DNA of 35,543 nt from Pimelobacter simplex (lineage in GTDB: Bacteria; Actinomycetota; Actinomycetes; Propionibacteriales; Nocardioidaceae), in contig JADCLI010000051.1 of NCBI GenBank assembly GCA_016803235.1, positions 1 to 35,543 on the forward strand. The letters run 5' to 3'. Positions 1 through 7,153 of this stretch are shown piece after piece (position 1 is the first letter of the stretch; every line of letters starts with the position of its first letter). A program made the position numbers and the translations under genes. Under the pieces are notes generated by a model, which was not told the origin of the DNA, did not search any database, and was given only the letters and a program-made list of their open reading frames with translations.

Positions 1-136
1 CCCCCGAGACCGTCCCCATGCCCCATGACTGTCCCGGCCACCCGACGGCTGGGACGCTGGGCGCAGCCTAACCCGCGTCCCCGACTGGTGAGGCATTGAT
101 GGAGCAGGCCGCCCGGCTCCGGCGCCGCCCCTCCTC

Positions 137-142
137 TACGCT
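137..142 (+). promoter_or_regulatory. -10 hexamer of a predicted leaderless promoter for the FKBP gene
   Basis: TACGCT matches the actinobacterial TANNNT -10 pattern and is followed by 6 nt (143-148) and then the ATG at 149. No Shine-Dalgarno sequence precedes that ATG. This geometry puts the transcription start at or next to the start codon. No convincing -35 is visible. The same arrangement recurs at seven other gene heads in the window. Confidence 0.5.
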
Positions 143-148
143 GGCCGG

Positions 149-520
149 ATGAGCCAGAAGCCCGAGATCGACTTCGTCGACCCCACCCCGCCCACCGACC
201 TCGTCATCACCGACCTCACCGTCGGCGACGGCGCCGAGGCCACCTCCGGCAGCACCGTGTCGGTCCACTACGTCGGCGTCGCGCTGTCCTCCGGCGAGGA
301 GTTCGACGCGTCGTACAACCGCGGCACCCCGCTGCAGTTCCGCCTCGGCATCGGCCAGGTCATCCAGGGCTGGGACACCGGCGTGCAGGGCATGAAGGTC
401 GGCGGCCGCCGTCAGCTCGTCATCCCGCCGCACCTCGGGTACGGCGACCGCGGCGCCGGCGGCGTCATCAAGCCGGGCGAGACGCTGATCTTCGTCGTCG
501 ACCTGCTCGGCGTCAGCTGA
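149..520 (+). CDS. FKBP-type peptidyl-prolyl cis-trans isomerase
   Basis: Single-domain cytoplasmic FKBP of 123 residues, catalysing cis-trans isomerisation of Xaa-Pro bonds. After a 30-residue acidic/proline-containing lead-in, residues 32-121 form the FKBP fold: VSVHYVG strand, the FDASYNRG loop, the VIQGWDTGVQGMKVGG segment that lines the active site, IPPHLGYGDRG, and the closing TLIFVVDLL strand. The usual I-P-P before the last strand reads I-K-P here, a minor change. There is no signal peptide or membrane anchor. The ATG at 149 is chosen because the -10 hexamer sits 6 nt before it and the family's length is matched. It is convergent with the S4 gene, only 18 nt away. Single gene unit; function class secure, client proteins unknown. 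Confidence 0.95.
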   Translation: MSQKPEIDFVDPTPPTDLVITDLTVGDGAEATSGSTVSVHYVGVALSSGEEFDASYNRGTPLQFRLGIGQVIQGWDTGVQGMKVGGRRQLVIPPHLGYGDRGAGGVIKPGETLIFVVDLLGVS

Positions 521-538
521 CCCCCTGCTCCACGCGCT

Positions 539-826
539 TCACCAGGGCAGGTTGTCCGGTACGTCGCCGTCGGCGACCCGGGCAGCCTGCCCTTGCAGCT
601 CCACGACGTCCCCGACCCGCAGCTGGCGCCCGCGGCGGGTGTCGACCTCGCCGTTGACCTTGACCAGCCCGTCGGCGATGACCGGCTTGGCCTCGGCCCC
701 CGAGTCGACGAGGTTGGCGAGCTTGAGGAACTGGCCGAGCCGGATCGACTCGTCCCTGATGGGGACGTCGACGGGCACCGGGCCCTCGGGCTCCTGCTCC
801 CTGCGCTTGCGGCCGAACATGGCCAT
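539..826 (-). CDS. Small S4-domain RNA-binding protein
   Basis: A 95-residue protein. Residues 1-25 are a charged lead (FGRKRREQEPEG), and residues about 26-90 form an S4 fold: IRLGQFLKLANLVDSG helix, then VKVNGEVDTRRGRQLRVGDVVEL, the strand-loop-strand that contacts RNA. This matches the YbcJ/RlbA-like small S4 proteins, which bind structured RNA and are thought to act in translation or ribosome homeostasis. The start is the ATG at 824-826, which overlaps the stop of the DUF445 gene by one base (TGATG), so the two are translationally coupled. A much longer frame runs upstream but is the shadow of DUF445. Specific RNA target cannot be inferred. Confidence 0.88.
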   Translation of the reverse strand: MAMFGRKRREQEPEGPVPVDVPIRDESIRLGQFLKLANLVDSGAEAKPVIADGLVKVNGEVDTRRGRQLRVGDVVELQGQAARVADGDVPDNLPW

Positions 827-2085
827 CAGTGAAGCACCACCGCGATCGTGTGGATCAGGACCCCCACCAGGCCGCCGACGATGGTGCCGTTGATCCGGAT
901 GAACTGCAGGTCGCGCCCCACGTGCAGCTCGATGCGCCGGGCGGCCTCCTTGCCGTCCCACCGCTCGATGGTGTGGGTGATGACGGCGGTCAGCTCGGCG
1001 CCGTACCTGTCGACGGCGAAGACCGCGGCGTCGGCCGCCATCCGGTCGAGCCGCTCGCGCAGCGCCGCGTCGGAGCGCAGCCGCGCGGAGGCGCCGTCGA
1101 CCTCCACGAGCAGCCGGCGGCGTACGGCGCCCTGGGGGTCGCCGAGCGAGCCGAGCAGCGCCTTGCGCAGTGCCTGCCACAGCGAGATCGCGCTGGCGAT
1201 GACGGCCGGGTGGTCCAGGACCCGGTCCTTGAGCCGCTCGGCCCGCTCCTGGGTGGCGGGGTTGGCGAGCAGGTCGTCGGCGAGCTGGCCGAGCATCGAG
1301 TCGAGGGCGAGGCGGGCCCGGTGGTCGGGCTTCTCGCGGATCTCGGCGAGCCAGCGGACCATCTCGAGGTGCAGCCGGTTGATGACGTAGGTGTTGACCG
1401 AGTCGGGCGCCCACCACGGCGCCCGCTCTCCCAGCACGTCGTGGACGGTGTCGGGGTTGGCGAGCAGCCAGGCGTGCATCTCCTCGAGCACCAGGTCGAC
1501 CAGGCCGTGGTGGAGGTCGTCGCGGATCGCCTCCGCCAGCAGCCCGCCGAGCAGCGGCGCGATCGGCTCCTCCCGGAACCGCGGCACCAGCGCCTCGGTC
1601 ACCAGCGCCTCGATGTGGTCGTCGCGGACCTTGCCGAGCGCGAGCGCGGCGATCTCGGAGCCCTCGGTGACGACCCGCTCGGCGTTGGCGGGCACGGCGA
1701 GCCAGTCGCCCACCCGCTGCGCGATCTGCACGCCGAGCACCCGCTCGCGGATGATGTCCTCCTGCAGGAAGTTCTCCCCCACGAACTCCTCGAGCCCCTT
1801 GCCGAGGTCGTCCTTGCGCTTGGGCACCAGCGCGGTGTGCGGGATCGGCAGCCCCAGCGGGTGCTTGAACAGCGCCGTCACGGCGAACCAGTCGGCGATG
1901 GCACCGACCATCGAGGCCTCCGCCCCGGCGTTGACGAACCCCCAGGCGCCGTCCTGCCCGAGCGTCGCCAGGTAGACCGCCGCAGCGAACAGGAGCAGCG
2001 AGACCGCGACCGTGCGCATCCTGCGCAGCGCACCGCGGCGCACGGCATCGGTCGTCGGGTCGGACGGGATCAGCGGGCCGGACAC
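826..2085 (-). CDS. DUF445 family membrane protein
   Basis: A 419-residue DUF445 (YjiN/YheB-like) protein. A membrane segment near residues 23-40 (VAVSLLLFAAAVYLATLG) is followed by the family block GAEASMVGAIADWFAVTALFKHPLG and HTALVPKRKDDLGKGLEEFVGENFL. A long helical middle follows, and the C-terminus ends in a second hydrophobic segment (NGTIVGGLVGVLIHTIAVVL). Family function is unknown; it is thought to be an inner-membrane protein. I chose the GTG at 2083-2085 because AAGGATG lies just upstream and the family length then fits; an ATG 26 codons earlier at 2163 falls inside the strong hairpin and would add an unrelated basic tail. It is followed directly by the S4 gene (1-nt overlap). Confidence 0.88.
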   Translation of the reverse strand: MSGPLIPSDPTTDAVRRGALRRMRTVAVSLLLFAAAVYLATLGQDGAWGFVNAGAEASMVGAIADWFAVTALFKHPLGLPIPHTALVPKRKDDLGKGLEEFVGENFLQEDIIRERVLGVQIAQRVGDWLAVPANAERVVTEGSEIAALALGKVRDDHIEALVTEALVPRFREEPIAPLLGGLLAEAIRDDLHHGLVDLVLEEMHAWLLANPDTVHDVLGERAPWWAPDSVNTYVINRLHLEMVRWLAEIREKPDHRARLALDSMLGQLADDLLANPATQERAERLKDRVLDHPAVIASAISLWQALRKALLGSLGDPQGAVRRRLLVEVDGASARLRSDAALRERLDRMAADAAVFAVDRYGAELTAVITHTIERWDGKEAARRIELHVGRDLQFIRINGTIVGGLVGVLIHTIAVVLH

Positions 2086-2148
2086 GGGACCATCCTTGCC
2101 CAGGCCCGGTCGGGACCGTCGGATCCGCGCGGGACCGTACGACGAAGC

Positions 2149-2177
2149 GCGGCCCCGGGGCATCGCCCCGGGGCCGC
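2149..2177 (-). terminator. Perfect 13-bp GC hairpin, probable terminator after the MFS gene
   Basis: Positions 2149-2161 pair perfectly with 2165-2177 around an ATC loop. It lies 118 nt beyond the MFS stop and 64 nt before the DUF445 start, both on the minus strand. There is no U-tract, as is common for actinobacterial terminators. The rest of the 209-nt gap (2086-2294) holds no gene. It contains three copies of CGGGACC(A/G)T (2085, 2111, 2130) of unknown meaning. Confidence 0.55.
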
Positions 2178-2294
2178 CACGACGGTGCGGAACCCCCCAG
2201 TCACCGCACCTGTCGTTACGCCGGGATCAACGAGCGGTGACGGCGGAGGTTCCGGGTTTACCCGTGATCGGTTGTCGCGCCTATTGAACGGCTG

Positions 2295-3731
2295 TCAAAG
2301 TGCGACGGAAGGCTCCCGCCGCGGGACGAGCGCCGCCAGCAGCACGCCGACGAAGGCGGCCGCCGCCCCCACCCCGAAGCAGGCCGCGAAGGCCCCCTCG
2401 GTGGGCACGGTGACGCCGCCGAGGCCCAGGGTCGAGGCGGTCAGGATCGCCGCCATCACGGCCGAGGACACACTGGTGCCGATGGAGCGCATCAGACCGT
2501 TGATGCCGACCGCCGAGCCGGCCTCGGCGAGGGGCACCGACTCGAGGATGAGGGTCGGCATGGCGGCGTACCCGAGGCCGACGCCGGCGGAGCTGATGCA
2601 GGTGGCGACCATCAGCTGCCAGGGCGCGTCCATCCAGAAGAGCGCGAAGACGTAGCCCAGACCGAGCACCGCTCCGCCGAGCATCAGGGTCACCCGGGCC
2701 CCCACGACGCGGATCAGGCGTCCGGAGACCGGCGAGCAGGCCATCATCACCAGCCCGCCCGGCGCCATCCACAGGCCGGTCTCGATCAGGCTCTGGCCCA
2801 GGCCGTAGCCGGTCGCGACCGGCGACTGCAGCAGGCGGGGCACGACGATCGCCTGGGCCATCATCCCGAAGCCGACGGCGATCGCGGCGACGTTCGTCAG
2901 CAGCACCGGTCGCCGCGCCGTGACCCGCAGGTCGCACAGCGGGGCGCTGGCGCGCAGCTCGTAGCCACCCCAGGCGAGGAGCACGAGCACGCCGGCGAGG
3001 AGCAGGCCGACGGTGCAGCCGTGGCCCCAGCCCCACTCGTTGCCCTTCGAGACAGCGACGAGCAGCGCGACGAGTCCGAGGCCGAGCCCGAGCGCGCCGG
3101 GGACGTCGAAGCGTCCCGTGCCGAGCGCCGGCACCCGCGGGACCAGCACGACGACGGCCGCAGCGGCGAGCGCCGCCAGTCCGGTCGAGAACCAGAACAG
3201 GGTGTGCCAGCTCGACTCCTGGACGACCCACGCCGAGGCCGGCAGCCCGATCGCGCCGCCGACGCCGAGGGTGGCGCTCATCGCCGCCATCGCGCTCGCG
3301 GTGGCCCGCGGGGGCGCCACCTCCCGGATCAGCGCGATGCCGACCGGCACGAAGCCCATGGCGAGCCCCTGCAGCAGCCGACCGGCGAGCATCGGCGCCA
3401 GGCTGTCGCTGAGCGCACAGACCAGCGAGCCGGCGAGCAGGCAGAGCGCGCTGCCGAGCAGGACCTGCTGCTTGCCGAACAGGTCGCCGAGACGGCCAGC
3501 GATCGGCATCACGACCGCGGCCGCCACCAGCGTCGCCGTCACCACCCACGACGCGTTCGCCTCGGACGTGTCCAGCAGGACGCCCAGCTGCCCCTGGATC
3601 GGGATCACCATGGTCTGCGTGAGGGCGGTGACCAGGCCGCCGAAGCAGAGCACCGCGATGACCGCGAGCGAGCGGCCGTGGCCCGTCGCGCGGGCGTCGG
3701 AGGCGTCGGGACGCGTGGAGGTGGTGGTCAC
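2295..3731 (-). CDS. MFS drug-type exporter, DHA2 (EmrB/QacA) family
   Basis: A 478-residue major facilitator with about 14 hydrophobic segments, the DHA2 layout of proton-driven multidrug exporters. Visible marks are motif A after the second helix (GRLGDLFGKQQVLL), the proline/glycine-rich motif C region (IGLPASAW), and RLLQGLAMGFVPVG in the first half. The N-terminal 20 residues are a hydrophilic threonine-rich tail. It is divergent from a TetR gene with a 76-bp gap holding two inverted-repeat operators, the classical arrangement in which the repressor controls its own exporter. The start is GTG at 3729-3731; no SD is visible and the message may be leaderless. Substrate unknown; a hydrophobic drug or an endogenous toxic metabolite is likely. 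Confidence 0.9.
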   Translation of the reverse strand: MTTTSTRPDASDARATGHGRSLAVIAVLCFGGLVTALTQTMVIPIQGQLGVLLDTSEANASWVVTATLVAAAVVMPIAGRLGDLFGKQQVLLGSALCLLAGSLVCALSDSLAPMLAGRLLQGLAMGFVPVGIALIREVAPPRATASAMAAMSATLGVGGAIGLPASAWVVQESSWHTLFWFSTGLAALAAAAVVVLVPRVPALGTGRFDVPGALGLGLGLVALLVAVSKGNEWGWGHGCTVGLLLAGVLVLLAWGGYELRASAPLCDLRVTARRPVLLTNVAAIAVGFGMMAQAIVVPRLLQSPVATGYGLGQSLIETGLWMAPGGLVMMACSPVSGRLIRVVGARVTLMLGGAVLGLGYVFALFWMDAPWQLMVATCISSAGVGLGYAAMPTLILESVPLAEAGSAVGINGLMRSIGTSVSSAVMAAILTASTLGLGGVTVPTEGAFAACFGVGAAAAFVGVLLAALVPRREPSVAL

Positions 3732-3740
3732 GACCGCCGA

Positions 3741-3778
3741 GTCAACATCGTTGACCCATGGGTGTCAACGGCGTTGAC
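3741..3778. promoter_or_regulatory. Tandem TetR-type operators between the MFS and TetR genes
   Basis: Two copies of GTCAAC-N3-GTTGAC occur at 3741-3755 (spacer ATC) and 3764-3778 (spacer GGC), with centres 23 bp apart, about two helical turns. They occupy the divergent gap and overlap predicted -35 elements in both directions: TTGACC for tetR inside the second copy, and TTGACA for the exporter inside the same copy on the other strand. Binding by the adjacent TetR protein is inferred from position and symmetry. Confidence 0.75.
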
Positions 3779-3801
3779 CACCGCGGGCCATGCCCTACGG
3801 T
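3774..3801 (+). promoter_or_regulatory. Predicted leaderless promoter of the tetR gene
   Basis: -35 TTGACC at 3774-3779, 16-nt spacer, -10 TACGGT at 3796-3801, then 6 nt to the GTG at 3808. The -35 overlaps the second operator, so repressor binding would block polymerase. The position supports the GTG at 3808 over the upstream ATG at 3790. Confidence 0.6.
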
Positions 3802-3807
3802 TGCGCT

Positions 3808-4401
3808 GTGACGAAGACCTCCGACGCGCGCCGCCTGCGGCCCGCCGGCCTCGCCACCCGGACCGCGATCGAGGACGCCGCCCGCGCGCTGTTCGCCGAG
3901 CGCGGCTTCGACGGCGCCTCGGTGCGGGCCATCGCCGCCGAGGCGGGGGTGGACCCGGCACTGGTCATCCGGCACTTCGGGTCGAAGGAGGCGCTGTTCC
4001 TGCGCACCGTCGACACCTCCCTGGGCATCGGCACCGTGCTCGACGGCCCGCTCGAGACCGTCGGGCGGCGCCTGGTCGCGTACTTCCTCGACCCGCGCCG
4101 TCCCGTGATCCGCCAGCGGTACGTCGCCCTGGCCCAGGCCGCGCACCATGACCAGGTGCGCGAGGAGATGATCCGCCACACCGCGGAGACCTACGTCGCC
4201 CCGCTGGCACCACGCCTCCCCGGCCCCCACCCCGAGCTCCGGGTGGCCCTCGCGGTCGCGCAGCTCGGCGGCCTGCTCAACCTGCTGTTCCTGCAGCGCG
4301 ACCCGATCGTCACCGCCGCGGAACCGGAGGTGGTCATCGCGACCTACGGCGACGCGATCCAGCGGCTGCTCACCCCTGTGCCCACGGACGAGGACGCCTG
4401 A
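3808..4401 (+). CDS. TetR/AcrR family transcriptional repressor
   Basis: A 197-residue one-component repressor. Residues about 17-63 form the TetR HTH: TRTAIEDAARALFAERGFDGASVRAIAAEAGVDPALVIRHFGSK, with the typical F-G-S-K turn. The remainder is the helical ligand-binding/dimerisation part, with PRLPGPHPELRVALAVAQLGGL resembling the C-terminal domain common in actinobacterial TetR proteins. GTG at 3808 is preferred because a -10 hexamer lies 6 nt upstream. It probably binds the two operators in the gap to the exporter. Its stop overlaps the next start by one base (TGATG), so repressor, Pr6Pr-type protein and globin form one unit. Inducer unknown. Confidence 0.9.
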   Translation: MTKTSDARRLRPAGLATRTAIEDAARALFAERGFDGASVRAIAAEAGVDPALVIRHFGSKEALFLRTVDTSLGIGTVLDGPLETVGRRLVAYFLDPRRPVIRQRYVALAQAAHHDQVREEMIRHTAETYVAPLAPRLPGPHPELRVALAVAQLGGLLNLLFLQRDPIVTAAEPEVVIATYGDAIQRLLTPVPTDEDA

Positions 4402-5060
4402 TGCGCGGCGCCCGCGCGTGGCACACCCTGACCGCGGCGGTGAGCGTCGCCGCGCTCGTGCTCCAGCTGGTCCTGGTCGTCCAGGGCGGCCGGGTCCTCG
4501 ACGAGGTCGAGCCGCCCGGCCTGGGCCTGCGACTGGCCCGGTTCGTCGCCTACTTCACGATCCAGAGCAACCTGCTGGTGGCGATCGCCACGACGATGCT
4601 GGCCCGCGACCCGCTGCGCGACGGCCCCGCCTTCCGGGCGCTGCGCCTGGCCTCGACCGTCGGCATCACCGTCACCGGGCTCGTCCACTTCCTCCTGCTC
4701 CGGCCGCTGCTCGACCTGCACGGCGCGGACTGGCTCGCCGACAAGATGCTGCACATGGCGGTGCCGGCCCTGGCGGTCGTCGGCTGGTTCGCGTTCGGGC
4801 CGCGGCCGCGCGTGGAGGGTCAGGCGGTCGCGGTGGCCTTCGGGTGGCCCATCGCCTGGCTGGCGGTGACCCTGGCGGTCGCGGGCGCGACCCGCTGGGT
4901 GCCCTACCCCTTCCTCGACTTCCGGGAGGAGGGCTGGGCCTCCGTCGCCGCCGTGAGCCTCGGCATCACCGTCCTGTTCGCGGCGCTCGTCGCCGGCTTC
5001 CACTGGGTGGACCGGCGGTTCGGAACCGCTCGACAGGCAGCCGAACCCACGGCACCCTGA
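4401..5060 (+). CDS. Pr6Pr family (FAR-17a/AIG1-like) integral membrane protein
   Basis: A 219-residue polytopic protein with about six hydrophobic helices. Recognisable pieces are RFVAYFTIQSNLLVAIAT in the second helix, TGLVHFLLLRPL, a LADKMLHMAVPALAVVGW segment, and the YPFLDFREEGW loop followed by a last helix. This pattern fits the bacterial Pr6Pr family, distantly related to eukaryotic AIG1/ADTRP hydrolases of fatty-acid esters of hydroxy fatty acids. A Thr and a His in the TIQSN and VH/LH segments could correspond to the eukaryotic catalytic pair, but enzymatic activity in bacteria is inference. It is coupled to tetR by a 1-nt overlap and lies 4 nt before the globin, so it is presumably under TetR control. 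Confidence 0.78.
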   Translation: MRGARAWHTLTAAVSVAALVLQLVLVVQGGRVLDEVEPPGLGLRLARFVAYFTIQSNLLVAIATTMLARDPLRDGPAFRALRLASTVGITVTGLVHFLLLRPLLDLHGADWLADKMLHMAVPALAVVGWFAFGPRPRVEGQAVAVAFGWPIAWLAVTLAVAGATRWVPYPFLDFREEGWASVAAVSLGITVLFAALVAGFHWVDRRFGTARQAAEPTAP

Positions 5061-5064
5061 GCGC

Positions 5065-5484
5065 GTGACGACGCTCTACGAGCAGGCCGGCGGCTTCGAC
5101 GCCCTCCTCGACCTGTGCCGCCGCTGGCACGACCTGTGCCTGGCCGACCCGGTCGCCGCGCACCCCTTCGAGCACGACCTGCACCCCCGGCACGACGAGC
5201 GGCTGGCGGCGTACCTGAGCGAGGCGCTCGGCGGTCCCCCGCTGTACACCGCCGGTTACGGCGACGAGAGCTCGATGCAGCGCCTGCACGCCGGCAACGG
5301 CGAGCACCCCGACCTCGACGAGGTGTGCCTGGAGCTGTTCGACCGGGCGCTCGCCGACGTCGGCATCGACGGGCACACGGGCCGCTCGATCTCGGCGTAC
5401 TTCCGACGGGCGACGCAGGCGATGAGCGCCTACGCCGACAGCCCGGACCAGGTGCCGAACGGGCTGCGGTTCAACCACGCCTGA
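5065..5484 (+). CDS. Group II truncated hemoglobin-like protein
   Basis: A 139-residue truncated globin. TTLYEQAGGFDALLDLCRRWHDL is the A/B-helix start with the family's glycine pair. FEHDLHPRHDERLAAYLSEALGGPPLYT matches the C-E region of group II globins. The proximal histidine is probably H in MQRLHAGNGEH. Such proteins bind heme and handle O2, NO or reactive oxygen, or act as heme oxidoreductases in the cytoplasm. The start is GTG at 5065, four bases after the previous stop; length fits the family. It is last in the tetR operon. Its final 14 nt overlap the 3' end of the convergent sigma-factor gene. Confidence 0.87.
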   Translation: MTTLYEQAGGFDALLDLCRRWHDLCLADPVAAHPFEHDLHPRHDERLAAYLSEALGGPPLYTAGYGDESSMQRLHAGNGEHPDLDEVCLELFDRALADVGIDGHTGRSISAYFRRATQAMSAYADSPDQVPNGLRFNHA

Positions 5485-6376
5485 CGTCGCGGTCCGCGGC
5501 CGCCAGCTTGGCCGGCGCCCGCAGCAGGTCGACCCGCGTCGCGCGGCCGCGGACGACGGTCAGCACCAGCAGCGAGGTCAATGCGCCGTCCTCGCGCAGC
5601 GCGACCGCCGGGGCGCCATTGGCCTCGACGAACTCGATCTCGACGTCGCCGACGTACTTGCCGACCAGGCCGACCAGGAACCGGGCCACCCGGTCGGCGC
5701 CGTGGACCGGCCGCCGGGCGGAGCTGACGACGCCGCCGCCGTCGGAGGTGAGCACGACGTCGGGGTCGAGCGTCTCCAGCAGCGCCGCCAGGTCGCCGCC
5801 GGCGGCCGCGGCCAGGAAGCGGCCGAGGACCTCCTCGTGGGCGGCGCGGTCGACCTCGAACCGGGCGGGTTGGGCGGCGAGGTGGGCGCGGGCGCGCGAG
5901 GCGAGCTGGCGGACCGCGGCGGGGGTGCGGCCGACGACGACGGCGACCTCGGGGAAGCCCATCCCGAACACGTCGTGCAGCACCCAGGCCGTCCGCTCGG
6001 CGGGCGAGAGCGACTCGAGGACGACGGCCAGCGCATAGCTGACGGTCTCGTCGAGCGTGACCCGGTCGGCCGGGTCGGTGTCGGAGGTGGCGACGAAGGG
6101 CTCGGGCAGCCAAGGCCCGACGTACTCCTCGCGGCGCACGCGCGCCGAGCGGAGCACGTCGGTGGCGGCGCGGGCGACGGTGACGGTCAGCCAGCCGGTG
6201 AGGTCGCGGACCGGCTCGCGGGCGTCGGCCTCGACCAGGCGGGCCCAGCAGTCGGCGACCACGTCCTCGGCCTCGGCGCGGCTGCCGAGGATGGCGTAGG
6301 CGACGCGGACCATCCGCGGCCGGAGGGCGTCGTACTCCCCCGCCAGGGCCTGGACCCGGGCGACCGGGTCACACAC
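5471..6376 (-). CDS. ECF41-group (SigJ-like) RNA polymerase sigma factor with C-terminal SnoaL-like domain
   Basis: A 301-residue ECF sigma factor. Region 2 covers residues about 12-80 (YDALRPRMVRVAYAILGSRAEAEDVVADCW) and region 4 about 105-165 (LSPAERTAWVLHDVFGMGFPEVAVVVGRTPAAVRQLASRAR). The linker carries WLPEP at 89-93, and the NTF2/SnoaL-like extension carries DGGG at 212-215 and NGAPA at 253-257. These are hallmarks of ECF41, in which the fused C-terminal domain replaces a separate anti-sigma factor and tunes activity. The usual NPxKL-type end reads LRAPAKL. The GTG start overlaps the upstream oxidoreductase stop by 8 nt, so the two form the family's typical operon. The signal is unknown. 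Confidence 0.93.
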   Translation of the reverse strand: MCDPVARVQALAGEYDALRPRMVRVAYAILGSRAEAEDVVADCWARLVEADAREPVRDLTGWLTVTVARAATDVLRSARVRREEYVGPWLPEPFVATSDTDPADRVTLDETVSYALAVVLESLSPAERTAWVLHDVFGMGFPEVAVVVGRTPAAVRQLASRARAHLAAQPARFEVDRAAHEEVLGRFLAAAAGGDLAALLETLDPDVVLTSDGGGVVSSARRPVHGADRVARFLVGLVGKYVGDVEIEFVEANGAPAVALREDGALTSLLVLTVVRGRATRVDLLRAPAKLAAADRDVRRG

Positions 6377-7112
6377 GCTCGAGCCAGTCGGCGAAGGTCA
6401 TGCTGCCCAGGGTGGCACCGGGGCCGGGCAGCAGGCCACCCTCCCCGACCTGGCGACCGGCGCGGCCCACCATCGGCACGGGTACGACGAGCCGCCGGGT
6501 CCCGCGCGCTCGCACGACGTCGCGCACCATCCGGCCCATGTCCTCTACCCGCGGGCCGCCCAGGTCGGGCAGCTGCCCGGCGGGCTCGCCGAGCGCCGCG
6601 GCGACCAGCGCGGTCGCGACCTCGCGGGCCGCGACCGGCTGGGTGCGCATCCGCGGCGCCAACGCGAACGGGCGGGGGCTGCGCTCGACCAGCTGGCCCG
6701 CGAACTCGTGGAACTGGGTGGCCCGCAGCACCGACCACGGCACCGGTCCGGCCGCGACCAGCTCCTCCTGACGGCGCTTGCCGAGGTAGTAGGGCAGGTC
6801 GACGCGGTCGCACCCGACGATGGAGAGCGCCACGTGGTGCCGCACCCCGGCCGCCGCCCCCGCGGCGAGCAGGTGGCCCGTGGCGGCCTCGAAGAAGGCG
6901 ATCGAGCGCTTCGCGCCGAGGGTGTCGACATTGCTGGCGTCGACGACGGCGTCGACGCCGTCGAGCGCCTCCGCCAGCCCCGAGCCGGTGGTGAGGTCGG
7001 TCCCCCTCGAGCGGGCGACGACGACCGGCGTGGCGCCGGCGCGTCGTACCTCCTCGACCACCAGCGTGCCCACCAGTCCCGTGCCGCCTGCCACGGCGAT
7101 CCTCGTGTCCAT
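6369..7112 (-). CDS. NmrA-like SDR oxidoreductase/epimerase (the ECF41-associated 'COE' gene)
   Basis: A 247-residue atypical SDR. The N-terminal Rossmann motif is GGTGLVG at residues 9-15, followed by VVVARSRGTDLT, a segment that usually contacts NADP. The middle has HHVALSIVG and YYLGKRRQEELV (the Y-x3-K pair), and the C-terminus is helical. This is the NmrA/NAD(P)-binding type seen beside ECF41 sigma factors, where a carboxymuconolactone decarboxylase, oxidoreductase or epimerase gene precedes the sigma gene. The ATG at 7110-7112 is chosen over one 12 codons earlier because the predicted ECF41 promoter ends 8 nt before it; the upstream ATG lies inside the promoter. Substrate unknown. Confidence 0.85.
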   Translation of the reverse strand: MDTRIAVAGGTGLVGTLVVEEVRRAGATPVVVARSRGTDLTTGSGLAEALDGVDAVVDASNVDTLGAKRSIAFFEAATGHLLAAGAAAGVRHHVALSIVGCDRVDLPYYLGKRRQEELVAAGPVPWSVLRATQFHEFAGQLVERSPRPFALAPRMRTQPVAAREVATALVAAALGEPAGQLPDLGGPRVEDMGRMVRDVVRARGTRRLVVPVPMVGRAGRQVGEGGLLPGPGATLGSMTFADWLERV

Positions 7113-7120
7113 GACAGGTG

Positions 7121-7147
7121 GACGAGACGGCTCGGCGGAGTGTGACA
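7121..7147 (-). promoter_or_regulatory. Predicted ECF41-type promoter of the oxidoreductase-sigma operon
   Basis: On the minus strand, TGTCACA (7141-7147) is followed by exactly 16 nt and then CGTC (7121-7124), 8 nt before the ATG. From memory, the described ECF41 consensus is a TGTCACA -35 and a CGTC -10; the match here is complete. It implies autoregulation by the downstream sigma factor and a nearly leaderless message. Confidence 0.8.
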
Positions 7148-7153
7148 TCGGCG

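Noticed and set aside
512..521. GTCAGCTGAC palindrome at the FKBP stop
   Set aside because: It has no loop and is coding sequence up to the stop; ten bases of symmetry alone are not enough to call an operator or terminator.
829..2655. A 600-codon plus-strand frame
   Set aside because: It is the complement of the DUF445 and MFS genes, with His/Val/Asp/Gly-rich low-complexity product and no ribosome-binding site.
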